Counted from the first letter of the stretch, positions 24,661 to 37,841 are shown. The stretch is 64,000 bases of DNA from Buxus sempervirens (GCA_947561395.2 OX387192.1:14420221-14484220); one strand, 5' to 3'. Translations and numbers: made by a program. Notes: generated from the sequence alone by a model not told the origin.

Positions 24661-27600
24661 TTTTTTTTGGAAAGTAAGTAAGAAATTAATTAAATAGACA
24701 GGATGTACAAGAGATGGTGGACCTAACCACCATAACAAGAAAAACTGGAGACCTCAATGGACATGGCCTCCAACACGTAAGCAAAGGATACAACACAAAG
24801 ATTACACACATGAACAATAAAGAAAAAACACCAGCAAACGACAAGCCTAAGGACGGCACCACGAGCAAAGGAAGGATGGGAACAAAAGCCCCTAGCCACG
24901 GACTCACAATGCTAGGTAACAAAGATTGGAAAAACTTCCCAATTTCCACAAATTTCCCTATGAAGCGAAGTATCTTTAATCCGATCTTCCATGTTTGCAA
25001 ACTTGAACCTGATATCCCCAGCAATGAGTTTAACTATTTCACCTTGAGGAAGAGCTTTGTTTTGAAAAATACGCCTATTTCTCTCTCTCTCCAGATGTGA
25101 TAGACTGTGGCAGCAAAAGCAACTCTTTTAATCTTTGTGATAAGGTTCTTACCAGCGAGATTATGGGATGCCCAATGGACCTCTTCTAACCAAGGAGAGT
25201 GGTTCCTATAACAACAGTTCTTCCTTTGTATGTTGCTCCAAATTTCCATGGAGTACCGGCATGAGAAGAAAAGGTGATTGATGTTTTCTTCATGATCTTG
25301 GCAGAAAAGGCATTTTGAGGTGGAGATGATGTTGTAACTAGCAAGCAAGCTTTGGGTTAATAGTCTTCCATGAATCGCCATCCACACTATAAAGGCATGC
25401 CGGGGCATGTTACGATTGAACCACACTAGATCCACCCATTGCACCTTTGTAGATCTAACTCTTGTAAGTTCATAGACTTCCTTTATATTGTAAGTACCTA
25501 TAGGCGACAGCTTCCAAATTATGGTATCCTTGTAACTCTGATCCGGTTGGTCCAGGTGTTGCAAATAACTCCATACATGCACTAAATCATGTGTAACCGC
25601 CACCAGAGGATCCCATGAATTATTTGTAATGATCGAAGAGACCCTAGCATCCAATGGTAAACCAGCATCATATGCAAGTCTCCTACCAAATTGCTGAAAC
25701 AAAGAACCTGTTGGGTGCCAATGATCAAACCAAAGCCAAGTGTCCTCACCACTACCTATTTTATACTTGATTTGTTGGTAGAGAAGCTGTCTTGCCTTTA
25801 GAATCTTCCTCCAAATCCACGATGAAGTTGAGGGAGGCTTGAGACTCCAAATGTTCCTATCTCTCAACAAGAACTTAACTGTCCATGCTACCCAAAGTGA
25901 TTGTTCTTGTTGGATAATACGCCACAGGTAGAGTGTAATTGCCGCCTTGTTCCACACTTGCAAGTTTATTATGCCAAGACCACCCTCATCTTTTGGCGAA
26001 CAAATTCGTGACCAACTAATGGGAGCCATCTTCTTCCTCACGTTAGAACCCGCCCAAAGGAAGCCTCTAGAAAGAGCTTCGATTTCCTATACAATCTTAC
26101 TTGGGAGCTGGAAGATTGATAACCAATAAACAGAGGAAGAGAAAACCACATACTTTATCAGCTGCAACCTCCCAGCATAAGAGAGAGACCTAGCCTTCCA
26201 AGATTGAATCTTATTTCTGATGTTATGAAGCAAAGGCTCGCAATCCCTTAGACGCAACCTAGTTGTGATCAAAGGGAGGCCCAAGTATTTGATTGGAAGA
26301 GTGCCGATAGTAACAGGGAAAGTGTTAACGATCTGCTCTTTAATCTCTTGAGAGATATCACATGGAAATAATAAGCTCTTCTCCGAATTGATCCTTAAAC
26401 CTGAGATACCAGCAAACTCATTTAAGCTATTAAAAATACATGAGAGGGACTCCATACCTCCTTTAGAGAATATCATCATGTCATCCGCAAAGCAAAGAGT
26501 CTTGATGTCATGCACTTTACACCTGGGATGATAGCTAAAACCTTCTGCCACCCTACTTTGAAGGATACCCCTAAACAGCTCCATTAGTAAGACAAAAATA
26601 TAAGGCGACAAAGGGTCACCTTGACGGAGACCTTTTGTGCCCTTAAAGAAACCAACTGAACACCCATTCATGTTTATGGAAAAGCTAGTGGTGGTGATAC
26701 ATTCCATTGCCCACTCGATAAATCTGCCAGGGATATTCATGGCTCTAAGCAAGAGTGGCAGTACCTCCCAATTTATCGAGTCATAGGCTTTCATAATATC
26801 AACTTTTAGTGTACATCTTGGGGTGCCCTTGTTTAAGTGATAATCATGGACCAGCTCTTGAGTTAGCATGATATTTTCTGATATCCTCCTTTCGGGAATA
26901 AATGCACTTTGATGTGGTCCTACCAAGTCACCGACCACTGCCTTGATTCTATTCGCCAAAATTTTGGAGATGCATTTATACACTGTGTTAACACATGATA
27001 TGGGCCGATAGTCTCCAACCTTAGATGGATTCCTACATTTAGGAACCAAGGAAATTAACGTGGCATTAACTTGCTTCAACAGCTTTGATGAGTAGAAGAA
27101 CGACTTGATAGCCGCACTAACATCCCTCCCCACAATGTTCCAAGCACTTTTGAAAAATTTCGGTGTAAATCCATCAGGACCCGGGGCCTTGTCCTCCTTC
27201 AAGCTAAACATTGTTTTCCTTATCTCCTCCTCAGATATGTCAACCATAAGGGCATCCTTCTGTTCCTGAGAGATTCGCCGAGAAATATGTTTCTGCAGGT
27301 CAGCTTCGTTACCATGCCAATTCAATTTTGAACCACCCAGGAGATTCTTATAGTGTAGCTCAAACCGGCTCTTGATTATCTCCCATTCAGTTACTTTAGA
27401 TCCATCTTCCTCATAAAGGCTCGTAATTCTGTTGAAAGACCGTCTCCCTATCAATGACCTGTGAAAAAACTCAGTATTAGAGTCACCTTGTTTTAGCCAT
27501 TGTATACGAGCCTTTTGTCGAACTTGGGACTCCAAATTGAGGGAAGACACTGCAAGCTTTCGAGTAAAGTACTGTTCTTGTAAGGCCAGCTCATGGTTGG

Positions 27601-28569
27601 TCGGATCCAAGAAAAGTTTCCTTTGGCACTCTTGAAGATTCCTTCTGCACTCATGTACCTGGGTCTCCAAGTTATGGAACTTCAGTTTACTCCATTCCCT
27701 GAGTTTATGCTTCAATGCTTTGAGCTTCTGAACCAAGCAATACATGGGATGGCCTTGTACAGATAGGGACTAGACTTCCTCCACTAAAGGCAGGAACTCA
27801 CTATGCCCAGTCCAATAGTTAAAAAACTTGAATGCCTTCGGACCAGGAGGGATACCACTATTAATTGTGATGAGGGAAGGGCTATGATCAGAGATATTCG
27901 GGGCAAGAAAATCAATCTCAGCTGCTGGAAATTCTTGTAACCAGAGATGATTGACCAAGGCTCTATCCAATTTACATTGGATTCTACAAGCACCATCAGA
28001 TTTATTGCTCCACGTATGCAAGAATCATTTACTTTTCAGATCAACCAACATACAATCATCAATGAACCTGTTAAAATCCTTTGCTGAAGGGATATGGATT
28101 GCTTTACCCCCCACTTTCTCAACCGAATCCCTGACACAGTTGAAGTCTCCTGCTAAAATCCACAGGCAGTTCGGGATACAGCTCTTAATATCTTGCCCCA
28201 AAGTCTTCCTAAGATAGTAGTTGTTTGCTCCATATACAAACGACGCCATACACTGCTGATTTGTGTCCTTCAAGAGCACTGCACAATGTATCAACTGATC
28301 TGTGGAGAATAACGAGTTCACCACCAGGTAGTTTGGATCCCAACACACCCAAATACGACCTTTCAAAGCACTAGAATAATTATCCGTGGATTCCCACAAA
28401 GGGCAAATGGAAGACAAAAACTGGCTTATTTACCTGTCTAACTTTTGTTTCAATTAGACACACAAGTTGTAGATTATATCTATGTATAATTTCCTTGACC
28501 TCTGCTCTTTTGATGGGGTCATTTAGACCCCTAATGTTCCATACCCCCCACTTAATCATTAAGAATAGT
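24661..28569 (-). mobile_element. L1-type LINE, 5'-truncated, with poly(A) at 24661
   Basis: This non-LTR retrotransposon is in minus orientation. A short T run (24661-24668, the A tail) marks the 3' end, and the element stops just upstream of the ORF2 start codon at 28559, so ORF1 is missing. The host minisatellite flanks both sides: GTGGGAGACGCC on the left, and GTGGGATGAACTTCC on the right, which may be a diverged target duplication. It inserted into element C and is younger than it. Confidence 0.85.
25034..28559 (-). pseudogene. LINE ORF2: endonuclease, reverse transcriptase, zf-RVT; broken
   Basis: ORF2 nicks target DNA and reverse-transcribes the LINE RNA. The start ATG is at 28559. 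The endonuclease begins WGVWNIRGLND (catalytic-type N) and ...CLIETKV, with GDFNCV and SDHSP further on. The reverse transcriptase (27745-26087) shows PGPDGF, DYRPIS, a KVDIMKAYDS motif A, GLRQGDPLSP and the catalytic FADD. The zf-RVT domain (26041-25034) shows FWKL-type features, C..C near SKCLFCQDHEENINHLFFSC and the VYHIWRERE end. A frameshift lies near 28420, and in-frame stops at 28025, 27770 and 26087. Apart from those, one frame stays open for 3.4 kb. The RT catalytic residues are intact, but the protein cannot be made whole. Confidence 0.9.
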
Positions 28570-28583
28570 GGGATGAACTTCCT

Positions 28584-28950
28584 TGCTCCTTAGGGGACAC
28601 ATTTCCATGTTGTTCAGTTGTTGGAGATGCCTTGCTCCTTAGGGGACACATTTCCGTGTCCATTCAGATGTGGGAGACGCCTTGCTCCTTAGGCGACACA
28701 TTTCCATGTCGTTCAGTTGTGGGAGACGCCTTGCTCCTTAGTTCTTCAATTTTGGGGAAACACCTTTCTCTCTGTGGTTTCGGAGTTGCCTTGCTCTAGG
28801 GATACCTTGCCCTTTTAGTTTCAAGAGACTTCTTACTCTCTTTCGGAGTTGCCTTGCTCTAGGGACGCCTTGCCCTTTTAGTTTCGAGAGACGCCTTGCT
28901 CTCTTTGGTTGGGAGATGCCTTGCTCCATTAGTTTCGGAGTCACCTTACT
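28584..28950 (-). repeat. Minisatellite of element C, right half
   Basis: This continues the ~49-bp units (to 28735), then degenerates into a second repeat, about 57-60 bases, with TTGCTCTAGGGACGCC, CCTTTTAGTTTC and GAGACGCC (28740-28950). No coding sequence is supported. Confidence 0.8.
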
Positions 28951-28955
28951 CTAGG

Positions 28956-29890
28956 TGTAAGCACCTCATTTTTTGCACCCCCAGAAGTGCTGAAAATAAA
29001 AACCCTAACTGAAAGGTCAAATCCTGAGAAGACAAAAGTTGACTTCTTCTTTTTTTTTTTTTTGGAAGGTAAGTCCAAGTGATAAATTGATGAAAAAAAT
29101 AATTACAATGAGAAGCTCAACCAAAAGAAAACAGTGCAAACACGCCCCTTATAGGGCATACAACAACCATAGACCTGCGAAGCCAAAGAGGCAAACACAA
29201 ACAAGACTGAGCTGTAGGATAACTACTGCTAACCCACAACAAACATCAAAAAACAAAGTTAACATCAATACCCCAATTCTGACATATACTCCGGTTTTGA
29301 GGGTTGTCCTTAACAGCTTTCTTCAAGCACGTGCAATTCATTGTGACATCCAAGGTAATGGAACAAACCAAGTCCTCATAGGGCAATGCCTTATTCTGGA
29401 ATATACACCTATTTCTTTCACGCCAGATATGGTAAACCATGGCACCAAACAAGGCCTTCTTCAACCATGCCACCACACAGTTACCAGTCAAGTTAGGAAA
29501 TTCCGACACCATACTTCTTCCCTATGATTTGGAAATTCCAACACGATTCTAACGCAACCGAGTTTGTTCAGATCGGGGTTTGGATGAAGAAGTTATGAAT
29601 CGGTCAAACTTGAGGGGAGCAGCAATTGACTTTCTGCTAAACCCCATATCAGCTACTTAACCCTGTCCCAATGGATAGAGGAGCTCGACCCAATTCCAAT
29701 GCAATTGAGTTTGCCAGAATCGGAGTCCAAACGAACAAGTTATGAGCAGTTGAAGTTCTAGGGCAGCATTGCCAAAAAACTGTCCATGTGGTAAAAATAG
29801 CAGAGAAAACAACAGATAAAGGTGTTTGGGGGTAAATCCGTGAATATCAGAACTTTCAAAAATATCTGGAGAATCAATTCAATTACTTCC
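28956..29890 (+). repeat. LTR copy d (plus), partial, split by a LINE tail
   Basis: It starts TGTAAGCACCTCATTTTTTG after CTAGG. U3 sequence runs to about 29045, a LINE tail is inserted, and the LTR resumes at about 29505 (CACCATACTTCTTCC, homologous to 38216). U3 units follow (GAGTTTGCCAGAATCGGAGTC) to about 29890. It lacks a TATA box, leader and 3' half, so it is truncated where a different LTR sequence begins (GGAGTCGCCACC, 29918). Confidence 0.65.
29048..29504 (-). pseudogene. LINE 3' tail, 5'-truncated
   Basis: A poly(T) run (29048-29062) is the A tail of a minus-strand LINE. Only the end of ORF2 remains (29512-29246): ALFGAMVYHIWRERNRCIF, the zf-RVT-adjacent C-terminal motif seen also in the LINE at 25034. 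It inserted into LTR d; comparison with 38190-38230 shows uninterrupted LTR there. Confidence 0.8.
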
Positions 29891-30743
29891 TATCACCACA
29901 CGAGTTCAATAAAAAAGGAGTCGCCACCATTCTGTTTAGGTGTGAATGGACACCAAAAAAAGAAAATAAAAATACAAAAGCAAAATTGGAGTAAAAATAA
30001 CTAAAAAATAAAAACAAAAAGTAACCAGAGATGGGTAAGGAGATTAGATTATGACTAGGTGAAGGTGTTAGGCACCCCTATTCATCCACACAAGGTGGTT
30101 GCCAAGTGTTCATGTTAGAAAAATGCTTGATAATAAAAACCAAATTAAAAGTAAAGAAAAAGAATAAAAACATGTATGGTTTTCTCCACATAAATGATCC
30201 AATTAATTTAGATCATTCCAATGAGTATACCATTACTTGAGCTTCATGATTAAATAAAATCAAGATAAAGAAAACAAAGCTAAAGTAAAAAAAAAAAAAC
30301 ATGAAAAAACTAGATATAAGTTAATTCCTCAAAATAAAAAAATAAAAATAAAAAATGAGGAATTAAACTTGGACAATATAGGGTACAGATCTGGTCCAGA
30401 TAACTCATTGGTTGAGAGATCTAAACCAAATAAGCTCATATTGATGAAAAACATCAAAAAGGGAGAGTTTAGACCATAGGATCCCCTCTCCAAAATTAAA
30501 ATAAATAAAAATCATCTTATGATAATCAAAAATGAATCTGAACAATTTTAGGGTCCAAATCTAGCCCAAAGCTCCCATTAATTGAGAGATCTAAACCAAA
30601 TACACCCATATTGATAAAAAAAAACATTAAAAAGTGAAAGTTTAGACCATAGGATCCTCTCTTAAAGATTAAAATCACCTCAAAAATCATCTCATGAAAC
30701 CCCAGAGGTTATTTTAAGGCTTCTGATTCTAGATCTACCATAT
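29891..30743 (-). repeat. Unrecognised LTR-like sequence, left part
   Basis: This AT-rich sequence begins near GGAGTCGCCACC (29919). It has a ~175-bp imperfect tandem duplication (30390-30490 and 30560-30655, both with TTTAGACCATAGGATCC). With 33712-34290 it encloses solo LTR e. No gene is seen; frames such as 29822-30004 are short and A-rich. Confidence 0.45.
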
Positions 30744-30748
30744 TGACC

Positions 30749-33706
30749 TATGCGCATGTCGCATGCGAGGCGCACGTGGGAGTGCGTGCCTCGGGAGATT
30801 TCGGGAGTCACCACTGCCTGATGGGGTGCAGGCAGACACCTGGGTTCCTAGATTTGCCTATTGGTCTGCGGTTCGAGATTCTGGCTAAGTTCTCAGTTAC
30901 GGTCCGGGGAAGTCTAAAAACACACCGGTCCGCCCCGTCGGTCTGATAGGTCCCTTGGGTTTTCCTAGTTCGAGTCAACTCAGTCTCACCCTAATCCTAG
31001 CCCAGTATGTATTAGATTAAGTCTGGTAGGGACCTTTGCAGGTGTAAGTCCCTTTTATTCATTTTTATCTTTTTAGCCATCTAAGTGAAGTGGGTCAGAT
31101 GTGGGCCCCATTGGAAAGCCCATTGGTTTCCAAATTAATTAAGTGTGTTTAAATTTTTTAAGGTCCATTGGGCTTGGGCTTGGCCCATGGACAATTAATC
31201 AAGTGGCCTGAGACCCATTTATGAAAACGGGTCTTGGTTTGGGCTGGACTGGGTGTGGGCCCTGTTGGAAGGCCCACAATGCCTTGGTAGGTCTAAGTGG
31301 ACTCAAGTCTTAAGATCAGGGCCTGGGTTGACCCAAGAGCCCATCTGGTCTAATTTAATCAGTATCAGGACGGGTTAGATAGAACCGGGTCAAGAAAACA
31401 GATTTTTATGGGCTTCTAGGTTTGACCGCATATGCGGTGCGGATTTGACCCGAATTCCAAAAACACCAGATATTTGCTGTGGGTTCTGCTCGCCCCTCTT
31501 CCAGTGGCCTTTGCCAACTGTTACGAGTTGCAGATCACCTCACAGTGATTTGAATATTCACTTTTGATTCAAAACATCTTCTCTCCTTTTGCTCGTTCAT
31601 GCATACATTCAACTACTCATAAATCATTGCACAAACTAAACTGAATGATCGAATCCATGCATGAGAAACACCATGTGTAGCACACAATACTACCAAATAA
31701 AAAAAATTTCAACAAACAGTATGCTTTTGAAATTTGATTGAAGATATCAATGGAAAAGAGTGCAAAGCAAAGAAACGTACCCTGATGAACTGAGAAAAAC
31801 TTCCTGTTGATGTTTGAGAAGCAAATAAAATTAAATTTTTAGCATACCATTCATATGCTATGAACGAGTGTAATTGAAAGAAACATTTAATTGATCAGTC
31901 ATGGTAATCTTTGTTCTTTTTTTTTTTTTAATGAAAACAAGGGGTAGATGAAATGATCATGCATATGAATCACTAATGAAAATATATCAGATGAGGGAAT
32001 ATCTACTACTAGTCTCATAAAATAAAAAAATAAGCAATCAAATAAGAATCTGATTCTATCTTTGAAAATGTCACTTGTACGTGTATCGATGCTTACTTCG
32101 AACCTTTGAAAGAATGGATATAGCATGCCAAACAGGTACGTGCTCATCTAAGTGAAAGTGGAGTGTCCCTACGTGTAGCCATATATGAACAACGAACATA
32201 AAACAAACATGCACATGAAGTGATAAACATTTACCCTTGAAAGGAAAGGGGGAAAGGATGATTAGGGGTACATTAGATTAGATTAAGAGGACAAACCCCT
32301 CTTTTGAAAGAAATAAATTAATAAAGAGAAGGAACTACTTTATATGAACACTTTTTCTCAATGAACAAGCTCTCATTTTTTCATTCTTTCGTATGGAGAC
32401 CCCCTCCTACCAAGGGGGACTTCATTTGTATGCAAAGAAAGGTAGATGGTTAGAATATACAACAAGAAATAGATCATAAGGTAAGCAAAACAATATGTCC
32501 TTGAAAAGATCTTATATTGACATATGAAGAACAAGATACAACAAGTAGATTTACCTTTATGTTACCTTCTTCTTTTGAATGAAATATGACCTCCAATGGA
32601 TGGAGACAGCAACCTTAAGTCCTTCTTTGCTCTAAAATTCTCTCCTTTGTCTTTAAATGATCAAGGGAGGAGAAAAGGATTGAAAAGGATGGTTCTAAGG
32701 ATAAAATGGGAAATAAGAGAAGATTTTTTAGTTGAAGGGGGGTTGAAATATTTATTGGTCGTAAGAAACAAGGTGGGAAAGAAGAAAGCCAAGAAGATGG
32801 GAGAGATAGGTTGGAGAAAATGGTAATGGCCGACCCCCTCAAAATGGGCTAATGAAGCCTATTTATATTCCATGACCAAAACACAATTACTTTTGCACTC
32901 TATGACCAAATGATCCACACTTTCAAAATGTGCCCTCTTTTTTAAAAGAACTAATGATGGCTTTTGAGCATTCTTCTCGGCCAAGCAATTGAGCTTATCC
33001 CATGTGCTCATTTTTTATTTTCTTTTTGAATTATTTTAATTGTTAGATATTTAATCTATATTAATATTTTATTAAGATTTTTTGTTTACTAGACGCATGT
33101 GCTCTTTTAGTAGATATTTACAAAATATTAATATTTTATTATTAGATTTTTATTTTTTTGTCCTTTCTTCAAATTTTGCCACACGTGCAGATTATTCGAA
33201 ATTTTAACTACTCATATCTTCCTCATCTGGTATCCGATTTAACAAAATTAGTGGCATTGGAATCAGGTTGGGATCCTCTATCCACTGAGCCAGAGTTTAG
33301 GAGCAAATTCGGATTTTTTAGCAGAAGTGCAAAGTTGCGTCTCGAAGCCAGTTTTGCTCATATCTCCTTATCCGGGACCTCGATTCCAGCAAAAATGGTT
33401 GCGTTGGAATCGTGACGAGATGCTCTTTCTGCTAGTATCAATTTGGGCAGCTGATCTGGGATTTAGCAGAAAGCCAATTTCTGCTATTTCCAAGTTTGAC
33501 CAGCCCATAACTTCTTAATTTGGACTCCGATTTGAGCAAACTAAGTTGCATTAGAACCGTATCAGAGTCCTCTATCCATTGGTATGAAGTTTGGTGGTCA
33601 ATTTTCACCCGATCAAAAAGTCAACTTTTTGAGCCCTTCACGTTTGACTTTTTCAATTAGGGTTTTATTCTTTCATTTTTCGGGGTGCAAAAATGAGGTG
33701 CTGACA
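30749..33706 (-). mobile_element. Solo LTR e (minus), TGTAAGCACC family
   Basis: A perfect 5-bp duplication TGACC flanks it (30744-30748 and 33707-33711). On the minus strand it starts TGTCAGCACCTCATTTTTG and ends GACATGCGCATA (the terminal CA has mutated to TA). It holds the conserved CTGATGGGGTGCAGG segment (30819), the GGCCCA block (31090-31340), a TATA box TATAAATAGG (32859-32868) and two U3 units (33200-33560). The 2,958-bp length helps define the family's full LTR size. Confidence 0.9.
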
Positions 33707-33711
33707 TGACC

Positions 33712-34290
33712 ATGATAGACCCAAAATCCTAGCCTAATAATAAAAACATCAAAAAAGAGAAAATAATGTAAAAACAGAATTTTAGGAGGAAAATAAGATC
33801 TAATGCTATGAGTAGCATAGATCCATGGTATTCCTCCATATTTCAATAATAAACAATCATACAACCTAAACAAAGTATTAAAAATAAATAAATCAAAGAT
33901 TATAATACATAGGGGCCTATCCTACGGATCCTTACCTGTCCTCCTTTTCCCCTAGAACCCTCTTCATGTTTACTGCTAGAGGAGATATTCGAGGTACTTG
34001 GATTGAAGTTTGGGGTTACAATCACATACAGGCCTTATTCTACAGAAAGAGTAAAAGACAGAATAATCTTGGAAATTAAAATATAAAAATAAAATAAAAG
34101 CTTACCTGGATTTTAGGGAGCAGAGAGGTAGAGGTTCTTCTCTTTACTTGGAGTTCTTCAACTTCTAATTCTCCTTCACAACTCTCAGCACAACTTCCAG
34201 CCTTAATTCTCTGTCTTTTTCACTGTCATTTGCTTGAAGAGAGGACCTCTATTTATAGGCATGAGCCAGGTCAAAGGTTTTAGAAGTTTC
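33712..34290 (-). repeat. Unrecognised LTR-like sequence, right part with promoter
   Basis: This continues the sequence interrupted by LTR e. On the minus strand, GCCTATAAATAGAGG (34246-34260) is a TATA box, followed by a pyrimidine-rich leader (34200-34120). The family is unknown; no protein is encoded. Confidence 0.45.
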
Positions 34291-34299
34291 TAATTTAGT

Positions 34300-36601
34300 T
34301 TTAGCAGCATGAATTAGGGTAGATATGAGAACAAAGGGGGCAACAAAAGACGGCCGAAACCCAAAAAGTAAGCATGAGTAGTAAACACAACTCTAAAAAT
34401 GAGCAATCTGAAAACAAGACAAATAATACGGAATGAGACACGAATATCTCAATAAGTAGCACATGCATGCACAATACATTTATCATTGTTACATTACGTG
34501 GATCGAGTAATATCCCGGCATGAAGGCGATAACACAATTAATCCGACTAAACTCACAATAATTCGGCAGACCAAGTTGTTATATTTAGTGAACTCCAACA
34601 GATAAGTAAAATCGCACTAGTAATGTCAAATGATCAAACTAGACTTTAATAATGACCAATTATCAGCTTTGAAAAACAACAACCCGAGGCCAATGTTATG
34701 CATTCACTTTAATTGAGTAATTCAACACACCAGAGCAACCTCCAATCCTCCTGGTACATAGTCTTGCCAACATAGGCTCGGTACTCTAAAATGACAACCT
34801 ACCCAGGAACTTGTCATCTAGTGTCGGCCTACTCCGGGTTTCAACACTGACAACCCGGCCTATCCAAGGATATAGGCTGCTCTACCATGGTCATGGCAAC
34901 ACTCATGGCTATGCAATTACTACAATAAAGGCAACACATCACATTACTAAGCTTAGACACTGGATCCAGGACAAGCTAGACCAAAACAAAACATTCAACT
35001 CATGAACCACCCTCTGGTAGCAAGGTATACCAACCTCTGGTAACACCCAAACCAATCTACAACCTCACGGGTCACTCAGGACCAGAACAAAGACTCATGA
35101 TACTGCAATTGAACTTCTAAAACCAGATTCAATCTCAACACTTTTCATTATATAACATTTACCCAAAGGAAAAGCACTAGTTATAAATTCTGCCCAGCGT
35201 AATAAAGTTGGTTAAAGCTCCGTTTAAAAAAAGTATCACAAACCTGGAATTAATAATGAAGCACGAACCAATCCAAACCATGAATTCATAGACCAGCAAC
35301 TTACTCACTAATAATCACCTTAAATCTAACCTTTAATCATAATAAATCCTACTAACAATTGATGGAGTAGTTCTAGCAAGTTACAATCACTTAGTCACGT
35401 TTAGAGTCTCTTAATCCAACTTCCAGACAAGTTTTTGAACCATCGAATTTGGAAAACCCCTTTAAATTTACATTTCGCAACTTCTACAAGTTTTTGGAGG
35501 GTGCGCTGACCTCAAGACAGTACGTGGCAGGTCGACGCAACCAATTTCGCCTATCCGCTAAGCTGCCACTGAGTAAAATCAGTAGGTGGCAGCTCAGCGC
35601 AAACTCCAGGTTATTTCGACGTCTCTGTTAGCTCTAGTTCAACACGACTGATCGGAAATTTAGCTTCTATGAGAACAAAATCAAACTCCTAATACCTCAA
35701 ATAAACTTAAACCACCAATTTGAAATTAATCTACGTAACTTCATATGCCGAGATGATCATATGCTCTTAAAATAGGTTTATATTGATAAATGTAGTTTGC
35801 TGCTCATAGATCCAAATTAAATCATGCAATCGGTTGCAAAACCACTAGCAAAACTAGTGCTACTTACATGATTTGATGAGAGGATGATCAGATCTCCCAC
35901 TTTCTGATCACAGTACTTCTGGACGAACAAATTCAGTGGCCGATTGGTCATTGTTGCACACATGAAATCAGATCTGACTTGATCTAAAACAGTACTTGCT
36001 TGATCACCTGGATTACAAGCCTTACTACTAAAATCAATTATTCTTACTTAATTTCTCCAGATCTGCTATTGAGTTGGACGATCTTCCTAAATTTTCAGAT
36101 GCTACGGTTCCAACAGTTAAACCTTCCAACTCCGATTAGCCCCTGGCACTTCCACTTCAACGACCCCTAAAGATTCTACCTCTCACCAGCCATTCAGCTC
36201 TCTGAATTTTATCTCTGCTTTCATCAATCCCCCCACCTGCAAATTAAATTGAACAGCCTATTTATAGACTTCGGTGGAGCTCAAATCTAACATGATTTGC
36301 TGCTTGTTTGCCCACAACATTCTCCTACACCTCCCCCTTAACTTTTAATTACGTAACTAATTTTCAACCAAAAATCACACACACCTTCCCATTTTAATTA
36401 AAATTAATCGTATGATTAGTAATAATTATTTAACTAATCTTAGACACCATTTATTCTAATTTAAGCCCTTTTTATCACTTAATTTCCAGAAATTCCAAAT
36501 TTATCCTTGCTTATCAATTACCTGAAATATTCACTTAATAATTTATTAAAACTGTTTATTTAATCTTTGAAATTAACATTAGCAAAATTTGAGGTTTTAC
36601 A
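34300..36601 (-). repeat. Long LTR (minus), right end TTTTACA at 36601
   Basis: On the minus strand this starts TGTAAAACCTCAAATTTTG and contains GTGCATGCATGTGCTAC and GATATTCGTGTCTCATTCC (34420-34475), shared with the solo LTRs at 8630 and 40806. The left end is not resolved (about 34300), and no target duplication was found (the right flank is ACGTG). A GCGC/GGTGGCAGCT word block lies at 35500-35600. No coding region. Confidence 0.6.
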
Positions 36602-37815
36602 ACGTGACCGTGTTTCTTCTGCAGTTTTCAGTGCTTTTATTCGACCGTGAACGGCCATTGCTCATTTTTCCTGCTCGAGTTTCCTTCTTCAAGCTCTAGC
36701 CACCGTAATCCTTCTCTGGCCTCCTCTTGCGACCACACTTTCTTCCGGACCTCCTCATTGACTTCAGTGTCTTCCTCCTTCTTCGGTGACCTTTATCCTT
36801 TTCGGTGACAGTGTTGCTTTGGACGACTGTTGGCATTCCTTCTTCCACTGCCGTGACCGTAAGCAAACCTTTGGTGTGCTTCAAATGACCGTGAACACTC
36901 ATTGAAGCTTCGGTGAAGTGAAGACTCCAATCCTTGCTTGCAAAATTTCCACTTTCGATCGAAACAGGTAAGTAGCCAAGATTTCCCCAAATACTTATTT
37001 ATCTTAATGATTTCATTTTGATGCCACTGTTACATCCGAAAATTGCTATATGGATGTTTTTACTGCCCGCTTGATTCTTATGAACAAATCCCTGATTTCT
37101 ATACTTGACCCATGATTCTCCGCTTTTGAGCTAGTAGACTAAGTCTTTGGTTCTTAGGGGAGCAAATATCCAAAATTCTGAGTCATACCCTGTTGATTTG
37201 TTGATAACCCATGCATGAACTATATTTGCTTGAATTGTTCTTTGCTTTGTTATTGATTGAGATTAGCCCACTTTCCATATCATTCTCTGAAATATTCCTC
37301 TGAACAATTCTACCCAAAAATGATATTTGGAATCACATTTTCCAATTCATGACTGGTTGACTTGCTGCAAACAAATTTTGATTGTCGTGTTTGCTTACTG
37401 CTCTTGATGTGACTCTTGAATTGACTTATTTGTGCTATTAATGTTCAAAACATAATTTTGTTCCCTCTGAATACATCAGTCACTTGAACACTCCAAACCT
37501 TTTTCTGATTCCTTGAAATAACACAAATTAGTAGTTTAGGCATTTTACAAACAAATTATTGTTCTAATAATTTAGAAGTAAATCCAGAACTCTTTAGGCA
37601 TTAGTAAATTCTCTTCCTTCCCTCTTTTTTTTCTTTTCTTTTTTTTCTTCCTTTTTTCCTTTTTTTTCAAAACATTTGGAAAATTAAATAAACCCCCTGA
37701 GTGGTTGGAGGTTTCTGAAGTACTTCCTTCCATTCTTCATTGTTCTTCTTCCTCCAACCAATTAAACTCAATTAGAATGGAAATCTAACCAATTTACAAA
37801 TAGTAAATAAAAATA
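36602..37815. other. Leader-like sequence with dispersed GACCGTG words; no gene seen
   Basis: The stretch has repeated GACCGTG/CGGTGA words in its first 300 bases, then AT-rich sequence and a pyrimidine tract (37622-37668). It ends at a short ORF with splice-like borders. It may be the 5' region of an element that LTR f interrupts. Confidence 0.35.
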
Positions 37816-37841
37816 ATGAACCATCTCCCTGTTCTGAACCC

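Larger units (their letters stand above)
23808..28955 (-). mobile_element. 3' internal region of element C, interrupted by a LINE
   Basis: The region is homologous at its 3' end to 61740-62040 of element H (for example the GGCATCGACGCCGAAAC counterpart at 24050). Most of the rest is a ~49-bp minisatellite at 24410-24660 and 28584-28950, split by the LINE at 24661-28569. No gag or pol frame is present. The right side is cut at 28956 by LTR d. The plus-strand frames 24031-24270 and 24311-24622 are shadows within the repeats. Confidence 0.65.

Noticed and set aside
36696-36990. Basic minus-strand peptide (KDKGHRRRRKTLKSMRR)
   Set aside because: Short, with no homologous support, in a word-repeat region.
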